Assembly: GCF_002847825.1 (NCBI RefSeq)
Contig: NZ_PKIZ01000008.1
Coordinates: 1 to 64,000 of the forward strand
Direction of reading: 5' to 3'
Length of the DNA stretch: 64,000 nt
Origin: Kytococcus schroeteri
GTDB lineage: Bacteria; Actinomycetota; Actinomycetes; Actinomycetales; Dermatophilaceae
Below the pieces are notes generated by a model. The model was not told where the DNA came from and did not search any database. It saw only the letters and a list, made by a program, of their open reading frames with translations. Both the position numbers and the translations under genes were made by a program. Position 1 is the first letter of the stretch, and each line of letters opens with the position of its first letter. This document shows positions 16,265-23,734 of this stretch, one piece after another.

Positions 16265-16335
16265 GGGCCGATCCCTTCGTTCTGACGGACAGGTGGGGCG
16301 GCACGGCGGAACCGTGCCGGGGAGGTCGGAGGACC

Positions 16336-16965
16336 TCAGGCTTCTGCGGGCGCCTCGGCGGCCTGCTGGGCCGGCGTCTCGGGCTGGTCGGACTCGCCCT
16401 TGCGCTCCCGCTTCTTGGCCTCCTGCTCCTTGCGGCGTGCCGCCTGGGCCTGGGCCTTGTTGCGGGTCGAGCCGAAGACCATGGTCATGTTGCGGCCGTC
16501 CTGCTTGGGCTTGCTCTCGACGACGCCCAGCTCGCTGATGTCCTCGGCCAGGCGCTGCAGCAGGCGGAAGCCCAGCTCGGGCTTCGACTGCTCGCGGCCA
16601 CGGAACATGATGGTGACCTTGACCTTGTCGCCGGCGGACAGGAAGCGCTCGACGTGACCCTTCTTGGTCTCGTAGTCGTGCTGGTCGATCTTCGGCCGGA
16701 GCTTGATCTCCTTGATGACCGTGTTGACCTGCTTCTTGCGCGACTCACGGTCCTTCATGGCGTTCTCGTACTTGAACTTGCCGTAGTCCATGAGCTTGGC
16801 GACCGGAGGCTTGGCCATGGGAGCGACCTCCACGAGATCCAGGTCGGCCTCGGCTGCCAGACGCAGGGCGTCCTTGACGCGCACGATGCCGACCTGCTCG
16901 CCGTTGGGGCCGACCAACCGCACTTCCGGGACCCGGATGCGGTCGTTGATGCGGGGCTCGCTGAT
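16336..16965 (-). CDS. infC: translation initiation factor IF-3, started at AUC
   Basis: IF-3 keeps ribosomal subunits apart and proofreads the start codon. The conserved protein begins [11 protein letters not shown], and the matching codon is ATC at 16963-16965, with GAAGGAG placed 7 bases ahead; no ATG or GTG lies in frame at that point. A rare start codon is the known basis of IF-3 autoregulation in other bacteria. Counting from ATC the protein has 209 residues: N-domain (about 1-75, with MDYGKFKYE), linker, C-domain (about 85-170) and a charged/Ala-rich tail. The in-frame extension up to 17100 has no ribosome site and reads as leader. First gene of infC-rpmI-rplT. Confidence 0.93.
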   Translation of the reverse strand: MSEPRINDRIRVPEVRLVGPNGEQVGIVRVKDALRLAAEADLDLVEVAPMAKPPVAKLMDYGKFKYENAMKDRESRKKQVNTVIKEIKLRPKIDQHDYETKKGHVERFLSAGDKVKVTIMFRGREQSKPELGFRLLQRLAEDISELGVVESKPKQDGRNMTMVFGSTRNKAQAQAARRKEQEAKKRERKGESDQPETPAQQAAEAPAEA

Positions 16966-17019
16966 GGTGCTACTCCTTCGTCGGGTCGATGACGGGTGAC
17001 GCTCGACCCCTCCTCCACA

Positions 17020-17056
17020 CGAAGAAAGGGCCTCTCGGCACCTGCCGGAGAGACCC
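17020..17056 (-). terminator. hairpin in the infC leader, possible attenuator
   Basis: On the minus strand a stem of about 12 bp (roughly 17042-17056 with 17028-17040, one bulge) is followed by CTTTCTTC. It lies about 165 bases downstream of the predicted infC start site and about 60 bases before the AUC. It could be a transcription attenuator or a structural element of the leader; its simple shape and weak U run leave this open. Confidence 0.45.
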
Positions 17057-17221
17057 AGACCATGCAGCGGCCACCGCACGATGCGGGGCACCTCCCCCAC
17101 CGAGGCCTTGCGGCCAGGGACTCAGGCGACGCCGCGTGGTGTCACGCGACGCACCGTGGGAGTGCACGACCCACGTACCGGATCGGCCGCAGGTGGAGAC
17201 GGGGTCTCACTTCAGACGGAC

Positions 17222-17250
17222 AGGATAGCCGGTCAGGCGTGTGGGTCCAA
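17222..17250 (-). promoter_or_regulatory. infC operon promoter
   Basis: On the minus strand TTGGAC (17245-17250), a 17-base spacer and TATCCT (17222-17227) form the best sigma-70-type promoter in the window. The -35 lies inside the 3' end of the preceding gene. Predicted transcription start near 17215 gives a leader of about 250 bases before the infC AUC. Confidence 0.65.
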
Positions 17251-18654
17251 ACCCAGGGCACTGACGACCACGCCGTCGACGCGGGAGCGGACCTCGACGT
17301 CCTCCAGGACGCCGGCGACCAGACGCCCCGCCTCGCGGTCGTCGCCCAGTCCCCGCAGCCCCAGGACGAGCTCGCCCTCCGGGCCGCTGCGCACCGCGAC
17401 ACCCGTGACCCGGGGGTCCTCCTTGAGCCGGCGCAGGCCGGCCAGCACCACCTCGTCGTCCACGGGGCGCCGCCACGGGATGCGGCGGGCCAGCGCACGC
17501 ACCATCGAGGGCCGGACGACGCGCGCGGCCGGGGAGCCGGGATCGACGACCAGCGCCGGGGCCTCGTCGGAGAGCGCAGCCTGCGCCACCGTGTGGCCGC
17601 GGACCGGCACCGGGCGTGCGTCGGCCCGCCAGCGCGTGACCTCCTCGACCGTGGTGAACACCGGCAGCGCCGCCCAACCCTGCGGGGTGCGCACCTGCGC
17701 CACAGCCACGTCGGCGGCGTCCGCACCCTCCTCGGCGAGGACGCCCACGAACACGCGGGCGGTGTCGAGGGCGGCCACCAGGGCACCGTCGTCCAGCGGG
17801 TCCTCCCCCGGGCCGGGCAGCGCGGGGTCGAGGGCGCCGTCGTCGTCGTCGAACTCACCGCGCTGGAGGGAGCGCCCCTCCCAGGGAGTGCCGGCCGAGT
17901 CGGCGGTGGGGTCGGTGGGCGGGCCCGCGAGCTCACCGAGCAGACGCTGGGCCCGGCCCAGCTCCACGGCGCCCGCGTACAGCGCGGCCCCGAGGATGAC
18001 CTCGCCGACCGCCGGGCCGTGGGGACCGCGGAGGCTCGAGACCGCCACGAGGTCGCCGGTGGTGCTCACCCCGCCGGAGGCCACGAGGGTCCCCTGCAGG
18101 TGCGCCGCGGCCTCACGGAGTCCTGCGAGGTCCGGTCCGGTCATGCGACCGTCGGCCCCGGCGGAGGCGACGACCCAACGGCGCGGCCCGAGAGCGCCCA
18201 ACGCGGCCCAGTGGTCCGTGACCGGACCGAGGTCGAGATCGGTGCCCCGGGCCACCACGCGGCCGTCCCGGAGGTCGAGTCCGAGCTGGAGCTCCTCGCC
18301 GTACCGGGCAGCCAGGGCGCGCGCGGCCACCGGGTCCCGCCAGAGGGCCGAGGAGGCGGTGACGGCCACCGCGCCCCACCCGAGGGCGCGCTCCACGTCC
18401 TCGGTTGCGAGGACCCCGCCGGACACCTCCACGGGGACGCCGGCCGAACGCACCAGCTCGGCCATCAGCGCGTCGTTCGCGCCGCGCCCGGTGGCGCGGT
18501 CCAGGTCGACCAGGTGGAGTCGCTCGGCGCCCTGGGCGACCCAGTGGGCCACCGCCGCGCTCGGGTCGGCCAGCGAACCGTCCAGGTCCTGGGCGGTCCG
18601 CCCGCCGACGACGTCGACCGCCGGCCACAGCCGCAACGGCACACGAGCCCTCAT
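17233..18654 (-). CDS. PriA/HisA-like phosphoribosyl isomerase fused to an SseB-like domain
   Basis: The N-terminal half (about 1-245) is a (beta/alpha)8 barrel of the HisA/PriA family, which isomerises ProFAR in histidine synthesis and, in actinobacteria, also PRA in tryptophan synthesis. The catalytic aspartates are kept: PAVD (Asp about 14) and ADGRMTG (Asp near 168). Compared with M. tuberculosis PriA as I recall it, Arg19 is Gln and Trp145 is Thr, and the GTAA phosphate loop is altered, so activity or specificity may have shifted. After an acidic linker (about 255-290), residues 290-473 match the SseB-like family that is normally a separate neighbouring gene. ATG overlaps the upstream stop by four bases. 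Confidence 0.78.
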   Translation of the reverse strand: MRARVPLRLWPAVDVVGGRTAQDLDGSLADPSAAVAHWVAQGAERLHLVDLDRATGRGANDALMAELVRSAGVPVEVSGGVLATEDVERALGWGAVAVTASSALWRDPVAARALAARYGEELQLGLDLRDGRVVARGTDLDLGPVTDHWAALGALGPRRWVVASAGADGRMTGPDLAGLREAAAHLQGTLVASGGVSTTGDLVAVSSLRGPHGPAVGEVILGAALYAGAVELGRAQRLLGELAGPPTDPTADSAGTPWEGRSLQRGEFDDDDGALDPALPGPGEDPLDDGALVAALDTARVFVGVLAEEGADAADVAVAQVRTPQGWAALPVFTTVEEVTRWRADARPVPVRGHTVAQAALSDEAPALVVDPGSPAARVVRPSMVRALARRIPWRRPVDDEVVLAGLRRLKEDPRVTGVAVRSGPEGELVLGLRGLGDDREAGRLVAGVLEDVEVRSRVDGVVVSALGLDPHA

Positions 18655-19277
18655 CGTTCCTCCTCCTCGGCCCTCTCGGCCAGACGGTCGGACAGCACCC
18701 CCACGAAACGCTGGACCTCGCGGGGGTCGGGTTCCACGCGCCGGCTGCCCGGCAACGGGTCCGGCCGGCGGAACTCGGCGGCGCCGGGCAGCCCCAGCAG
18801 ACCGGCCAGGCGCACCCCGAGGGCCACCGGGTCGGCGCCCGTCGCCCGCCCCCGGGAGACCAACCCCGTCACGGCATCGCCCTGGTCGGGTACGCCTGCC
18901 ACCCGCGCGAGATGACGCGGACCACAGACCGGCAGGTCACCCAGTGGGTGGGGGCCCACCCCCGGCTGGGCCACGACCCAGTGCAGCTCGGCGTCACCCC
19001 CGTCGGCTGCCGCCACCACGAGCAGCCCGCCCCGCACCGTCATCCCCACGACGGGCAGCACCCTGTCCGGGACCGGCCGGCTCAGCGTGAGACCCAGGGC
19101 ATCGCCGTAGGGTCCCAGGCCCGCGGGCACCGAGGCGGGGCGCACGACGGTCCACCCGTCGCCCCGCGCGTGGTCGGCGGAGACGACTCCCCCGGACAGC
19201 CAGTCGGCCACCGCATCCTGGTGCCCCCGGAACCACAGCAGGGTGGCCCCGGTGCGGGAGCGAGGGTCGGTGGTCAC
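18651..19277 (-). CDS. uncharacterised protein upstream of the PriA-SseB fusion
   Basis: I do not recognise this 208-residue protein. It is soluble-looking, with no signal peptide or membrane segment, hydrophobic beta-strand-like stretches in the middle (about 75-115) and an acidic, Arg/Glu-rich end. The GTG at 19277 is chosen because a TAGAAT -10 hexamer (19285-19290) lies exactly 7 bases ahead, which fits a leaderless start; the open frame upstream is Ser/Pro/Arg-rich shadow sequence. The stop codon overlaps the next gene's ATG (ATGA), so the two are surely co-expressed, which makes a role linked to the isomerase/SseB protein possible but unproven. Confidence 0.6.
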   Translation of the reverse strand: MTTDPRSRTGATLLWFRGHQDAVADWLSGGVVSADHARGDGWTVVRPASVPAGLGPYGDALGLTLSRPVPDRVLPVVGMTVRGGLLVVAAADGGDAELHWVVAQPGVGPHPLGDLPVCGPRHLARVAGVPDQGDAVTGLVSRGRATGADPVALGVRLAGLLGLPGAAEFRRPDPLPGSRRVEPDPREVQRFVGVLSDRLAERAEEEER

Positions 19278-19329
19278 GCCCGGGATTCTACGGAGCGGAC
19301 CCCGACCAGCGGCGCACGCGGTCGCCGGC

Positions 19330-22290
19330 TCAGGCGAAGAAGACGCGCTCCACCACGGCGCGAGCCCGGCGGGACCGCCGCAGGTACTCCTCGGTGAGCT
19401 CCGCCCCGGCGCCGGCAGGGCGCCCCATCGCGCGGGACACACCCTCCCGGTCGAGCGGGTCGGTGGGGATGGAGTCGCTCGCCCGGCCGCGCCAGAGCAT
19501 GCTCGCGTCACGGACCTCCCCGGCCATCTCCCACGCCTCCGAGAGGGCCTCGGCGTCCGCGGCCGAGAGGAGCTCGTGGCCACGGAGCGCCGTCAGGGCC
19601 TGGCGCGTGCTCGCGGTACGCAGGTCCGCCAGCCGGGCGGCGTGCTCCATCTGGAGCATCTGCACCGTCCACTCGACGTCCGAGAGGCCGCCGCGGCCCA
19701 GCTTGAGGTGCAGCCGGGGGTCACCACCGCGGGGGATGCGCTCGGCCTCCATGCGGGCCTTGAGCACCCGCATCTCGCGCAGCGCCGCAGGCGTCAGACC
19801 CCCCTCGGGGTAGCGACGGGGGTCGACGAGGACCATCACCCGTGCGCAGAGCTCGGCATCGCCGGCGACCGGCCGGGCCCGGACGAGGGCCTGCGCCTCC
19901 CAGGGCGAGCTCCAGCGCTCGTAGTACTGCTCCAGGGAGGCGATGCCGCGCACCGTGGGCCCGCTGCGCCCCTCGGGCCGGAGGTCGATGTCGACCTCCA
20001 AAGGGGGCTCGGACCCGGCCACGAGCGTGGAACGCAGGGCCTTGAGGGCCGCGGTGGCGGCCTCCGCCCGCCCCGGTGCGTCGTCGTGCACGAGGAAGAC
20101 GTCGGCATCGCTGGCGAAGCCCATCTCCCCACCACCGAGGCGCCCCATGCCGATGACGGCGACCCCGGTCGAGTCGCCGTCCAGGGCAGCCTCGAGCACC
20201 GCGTCGAGCAGGGCCTCGGCGGCGTTGGTGAGCCCCTCCTGGACCTGCGCGGAGTCCACCTGCCCCGTGAGGCGCCCGATGCCCAGGCGAAGGACCTCCG
20301 TGCGTCGCAGCACCCGGGCCGCCGTGGCCGCGTCCTCCACCGAGCCCGCACGGCCCACCGCACTGCGCATGCGCGAGACGACCGCCTCGCGCGAGGGCGG
20401 GACCAGGGCGTCCGGCTCGCCGAGCAGGCGCACCGCGTCCGGCCCGCGTTCCAGCAGGCCCGTGAGGTAGCGGCTCGCCGAGAGGACGTGCGCGAAGCGC
20501 TGGGCGGCGTGCCCCTCGTCGCGCAGCATCGCCATGTACCAGTGGGTCCCGCCCAGCGACTCGCTGATGCGGCGGAAGGCCAGCAGCCCCGCATCGGGGG
20601 CCGGCCAGCCGGCGAACCAGCCGAGCATCGCCGGCAGCAGCTGACGCTGAATGGCGGCGGTCCGCGAGAAGCCCCGGGTGAGCGACTCCAGGTGGCGCAC
20701 CGACCCCGCGGGGTCGGCGAAGCCCAGCGCGGCGAGGCGCTCGGTGACCGCGTCCGGCGACATCCGGGCCTGGGTGGGCGTGAGGTCCGAGAGGGCGGAG
20801 AGGACCGGGCGGTAGAACAATCGCTCGTGGAGGCGCCGGACCTCCTTGGACACCTCCGCCCAGCGCCGCTCCACCTCCTGGGCCGGGTCCTTGGTCCACC
20901 CCATCGCGCGGCCCAGGCGGCGCAGGTCGTCCTCGTCCACCGGCAGCAGGTGCGAACGCCGCAGGCGGTCGAGCTGGATGCGGTGCTCCAGGGCACGCAG
21001 GAGACGGTAGGCCGGGTCGAGCACGGCGGCGTCGGACCGGGCCACGTAACCGCCGGCCGCGAGCGCCGTGAGCCCCGGCAGGGTGCTGCCCGAGCGCAGC
21101 GACTCGTCGACTCGCCCGTGCACGAGCTGCAGCAGCTGCACGGAGAACTCGATGTCGCGCAGGCCCCCGGCGCCAAGCTTGAGCTGCCGCTTGGCCTCCG
21201 CGGCCGGGATGTGGGCCTCCACGCGGCGCCGCATGGCCTGCACCCCCTCCACGAAGCCGTCCCGGGTGGCCACCTGCCACACCATCGGGTCCACGAGGTC
21301 GACGAAGGCCTGCCCCAACTCGGGGTCGCCGGCGACCGGCCGCGCCTTGAGCAACGCCTGGAACTCCCAGGTGGAGGCCCACCGCTCGTAGTAGCCGCGG
21401 AAGGACTCCAGGGTGCGCACGAGCGGCCCGGCCTTGCCCTCCGGGCGCAGCGCGGCGTCCACCGGCCAGAGCGTGCCCTCGGCGGTGGTCGCGCCGCAGG
21501 CCTGCACCAGGCGGGTCGCGAGGCGTGCCCCGACCTGCAGGGCCCGGGCCTCCTCGACCCCCTCGGCCGGCTCCGCGGCGAAGATGACGTCCACGTCGCT
21601 CACGTAGTTGAGCTCGCGCCCGCCGGTCTTGCCCATGCCGATGACGGCCAGGCGCACGTCCTCGGCGTGGTCGACCTCGTGGCGCGCGATGACGAGCGCC
21701 GCCTCGAGGGCGCCGGCGGCCAGGTCCGCCAGGGCGGCGGCCACGGCGTCGACCACCTCGGTGGGGTCGGGGGCGGTGAGGTCGAGGCCGGCCACGCGCA
21801 CCAGCTGACCGCGGTAGGCCACGCGGAGCGCGTCGTCGCCGCTCTCCCCCGCCGCCACGGCCTCGGAGACCGCCGCCACGAGCACCTCGCGGGCCTCCTC
21901 GGGGGTGGGCAGGGTCTCGGCGTCGAGCAGCTCGAGGTGCTCCGGGTGGCGCGCCAGGTGGTCACCGAGCACCTGGCTGGCCCCGAGCACCGCCACGAGA
22001 CGTGCCAGGGGGCCCCGCTCGGCGTCGGGGCCGGCCGCGTCCATGCGCCCGACCCACGCCCGGCGCTGCTCAGGACCGGCCGCCTCGGCGATGCGGACCG
22101 CTGCCAGGACCGCCCGGTCCGGATCCGCTGCCCGCCCCAGGGCCCGCGCCAGCCCCACCTGGTGCTCCCAGTCGTCCCGGCCGAGCAGGCGTGAGAGGTC
22201 GTCGAGGCACCCGGCGGCGCGCCGCCCCTCGGTGAACCCCTCGCGGAGCAGCCAGGCCACCCCGCCCGGTCGGGAACCCCGCGGGTTCAC
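19330..22290 (-). CDS. glnE: bifunctional glutamine synthetase adenylyltransferase/deadenylase
   Basis: Adds AMP to, or removes it from, glutamine synthetase in response to nitrogen state. The 986-residue protein has two nucleotidyltransferase domains with G-S/x-D-x-D signatures: GMGKTGGRELNYVSDVD (about 215-231, deadenylylation half) and GMGRLGGGEMGFASDAD (about 712-728, adenylylation half), each followed by a GlnD/E-type helical domain. The GTG at 22290 overlaps the glnA stop (GTGA); twenty further in-frame codons upstream lie within glnA and are unlikely to be used. Pairing with a GlnA2-type synthetase is the actinobacterial arrangement. Confidence 0.95.
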   Translation of the reverse strand: MNPRGSRPGGVAWLLREGFTEGRRAAGCLDDLSRLLGRDDWEHQVGLARALGRAADPDRAVLAAVRIAEAAGPEQRRAWVGRMDAAGPDAERGPLARLVAVLGASQVLGDHLARHPEHLELLDAETLPTPEEAREVLVAAVSEAVAAGESGDDALRVAYRGQLVRVAGLDLTAPDPTEVVDAVAAALADLAAGALEAALVIARHEVDHAEDVRLAVIGMGKTGGRELNYVSDVDVIFAAEPAEGVEEARALQVGARLATRLVQACGATTAEGTLWPVDAALRPEGKAGPLVRTLESFRGYYERWASTWEFQALLKARPVAGDPELGQAFVDLVDPMVWQVATRDGFVEGVQAMRRRVEAHIPAAEAKRQLKLGAGGLRDIEFSVQLLQLVHGRVDESLRSGSTLPGLTALAAGGYVARSDAAVLDPAYRLLRALEHRIQLDRLRRSHLLPVDEDDLRRLGRAMGWTKDPAQEVERRWAEVSKEVRRLHERLFYRPVLSALSDLTPTQARMSPDAVTERLAALGFADPAGSVRHLESLTRGFSRTAAIQRQLLPAMLGWFAGWPAPDAGLLAFRRISESLGGTHWYMAMLRDEGHAAQRFAHVLSASRYLTGLLERGPDAVRLLGEPDALVPPSREAVVSRMRSAVGRAGSVEDAATAARVLRRTEVLRLGIGRLTGQVDSAQVQEGLTNAAEALLDAVLEAALDGDSTGVAVIGMGRLGGGEMGFASDADVFLVHDDAPGRAEAATAALKALRSTLVAGSEPPLEVDIDLRPEGRSGPTVRGIASLEQYYERWSSPWEAQALVRARPVAGDAELCARVMVLVDPRRYPEGGLTPAALREMRVLKARMEAERIPRGGDPRLHLKLGRGGLSDVEWTVQMLQMEHAARLADLRTASTRQALTALRGHELLSAADAEALSEAWEMAGEVRDASMLWRGRASDSIPTDPLDREGVSRAMGRPAGAGAELTEEYLRRSRRARAVVERVFFA

Positions 22291-23627
22291 AGCTGCTTGA
22301 GGTAGTTCTGGACCTCGTAGGGCGTCACCTGCGCCCGGTAGGCCTTCCACTCCTCACGCTTGTTGCGCAGGAAGAAGTCGAAGACGTGCTCGCCGAGCGT
22401 CTCGGCCACGAGCTCCGACTGCTCCATCGCCGAGATGGCCTCGCTGAGCGAGCCCGGCAGCGGCTCGATCCCCAGCGCACGCCGCTCCCGGTCGGTGAGG
22501 CCCCACACGTCGTCCTCGGCCTCGGTGGGCAGCTCGTACTCCTCCTCGATGCCCTTGAGACCGGCGGCCAGGACCACGGCGTAGGCGAGGTAGGGGTTGC
22601 AGGCCGAGTCCAGCGAGCGCAGCTCCACCCGGCTCGACTGGCCCTTGGTGGGCTTGTACATGGGGATGCGCACCATGGCGCTGCGGTTGTTGTGGCCCCA
22701 GCACACGTGGGCCGGCGCCTCTCCCCCGCCCCAGAGCCGCTTGTAGGAGTTGACCCACTGGTTGGTGACCGCGCTGATCTCGCGGGCGTGGTGCAGCAGG
22801 CCGGCCACGAAGCGCCGCCCGGTGATGGACAGCTGGTACTCCGCTCCTGGCTCGTGGAAGGCGTTGCGGTCGCCCTCGAAGAGCGAGAGGTGGGTGTGCA
22901 TGCCGCTGCCCGGGTGACCGGCCAGGGGCTTGGGCATGAACGAGGCCACCGCCCCCTGGGCCAGGGCCACCTCCCGCACCACCGTGCGGAAGGTCATGAT
23001 GTTGTCCGCCGTCGACAGGGCGTCGGCGTAGCGCAGGTCGATCTCGTTCTGGCCGGGCGCGCCCTCGTGGTGGGAGAACTCCACCGGGATGCCCATGCTC
23101 TCGAGCATGTCGATGGCGGCGCGGCGGAAGTCGTGGCCGTCACCCTGGGCGAGGTGGTCGAAGTAGCCCGCGTCGTCGAGGGGCACCGGGTGGCCACCGG
23201 CGTCGAGCTCCCGCTCGAAGAGGAAGAACTCGATCTCCGGGTGGGTGTAGAAGGTGAAGCCCATGTCGTCGGCCCGTTGGAGGGCCCGGCGCAGGACGTG
23301 GCGCGAGTCCGCCGGGCTCGGGGTGCCGTCCGGCAGGGTGATGTCGCAGAACATCCGGCCGATGCCGGGCTCCTGGCTGTCCTTCCAGGACACCACCTGG
23401 AAGGTGGAGGCGTCCGGCATGGCCAGGGTGTCGGCCTCGTAGACGCGCGCGAAGCCCTCGATGGCGCTGCCGTCGAACCCGATGCCCTCGGTGAAGGCGT
23501 TCTCGAGCTCGGCCGGGGCCACGCCGACGGACTTCAGGCGGCCCAGCACGTCGGTGAACCAGAGGCGCATGAAGCGGATGTCCCGCTCCTCGATGGTGCG
23601 GAGGACGAACTCCTGCTGACGATCCAT
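22287..23627 (-). CDS. glnA2: glutamine synthetase, GlnA2 type
   Basis: Makes glutamine from glutamate, ammonia and ATP, or a related gamma-glutamylation. The 446-residue protein closely follows M. tuberculosis GlnA2 as I recall it, starting MDRQQEFVLRT. Visible motifs are GFDGSAIEG, the metal-binding HPEIEFFLFE, the ATP-binding KPLAGHPGSGMHTH and NRSAMVRIP. The adenylylation tyrosine of GlnA1 (N-L-Y-x-L) is replaced by Trp (DVWGLT, near 379), so GlnE next door cannot modify this enzyme at that site. The in-frame TTG at 23639 is within a likely -10 (TTGGAT) 6 bases before the ATG. Translationally coupled to glnE. Confidence 0.93.
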   Translation of the reverse strand: MDRQQEFVLRTIEERDIRFMRLWFTDVLGRLKSVGVAPAELENAFTEGIGFDGSAIEGFARVYEADTLAMPDASTFQVVSWKDSQEPGIGRMFCDITLPDGTPSPADSRHVLRRALQRADDMGFTFYTHPEIEFFLFERELDAGGHPVPLDDAGYFDHLAQGDGHDFRRAAIDMLESMGIPVEFSHHEGAPGQNEIDLRYADALSTADNIMTFRTVVREVALAQGAVASFMPKPLAGHPGSGMHTHLSLFEGDRNAFHEPGAEYQLSITGRRFVAGLLHHAREISAVTNQWVNSYKRLWGGGEAPAHVCWGHNNRSAMVRIPMYKPTKGQSSRVELRSLDSACNPYLAYAVVLAAGLKGIEEEYELPTEAEDDVWGLTDRERRALGIEPLPGSLSEAISAMEQSELVAETLGEHVFDFFLRNKREEWKAYRAQVTPYEVQNYLKQL

Positions 23628-23664
23628 GCGTCCATCCAACCACCGGGCAGCCCCTCACACCGAA

Positions 23665-23726
23665 GGGCCCCGCAGCACTGCCGCGGGGCCCTCCGGAGGC
23701 GCGGCCGGTCACGGGTGCGACCGGCC
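23665..23726 (-). terminator. double hairpin terminator after the M6 protease gene
   Basis: Two GC-rich hairpins follow the protease stop codon on the minus strand: an 8-bp stem at 23703-23726 and a 9-bp stem (GGGCCCCGC/GCGGGGCCC) at 23665-23691 followed by TTCGGTGTG. They end about 40 bases before the glnA2 start. Confidence 0.75.
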
Positions 23727-23734
23727 GGCCGTCA

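Noticed and set aside
16966-17100. An N-terminal extension of IF-3 starting at an upstream GTG.
   Set aside because: The 45 extra residues have no family match and no ribosome site, while the conserved start at ATC has one.
19243-22194. A 983-codon plus-strand open frame.
   Set aside because: It is the antisense shadow of glnE, rich in Arg/His/Gly/Val with no domain or start signal.
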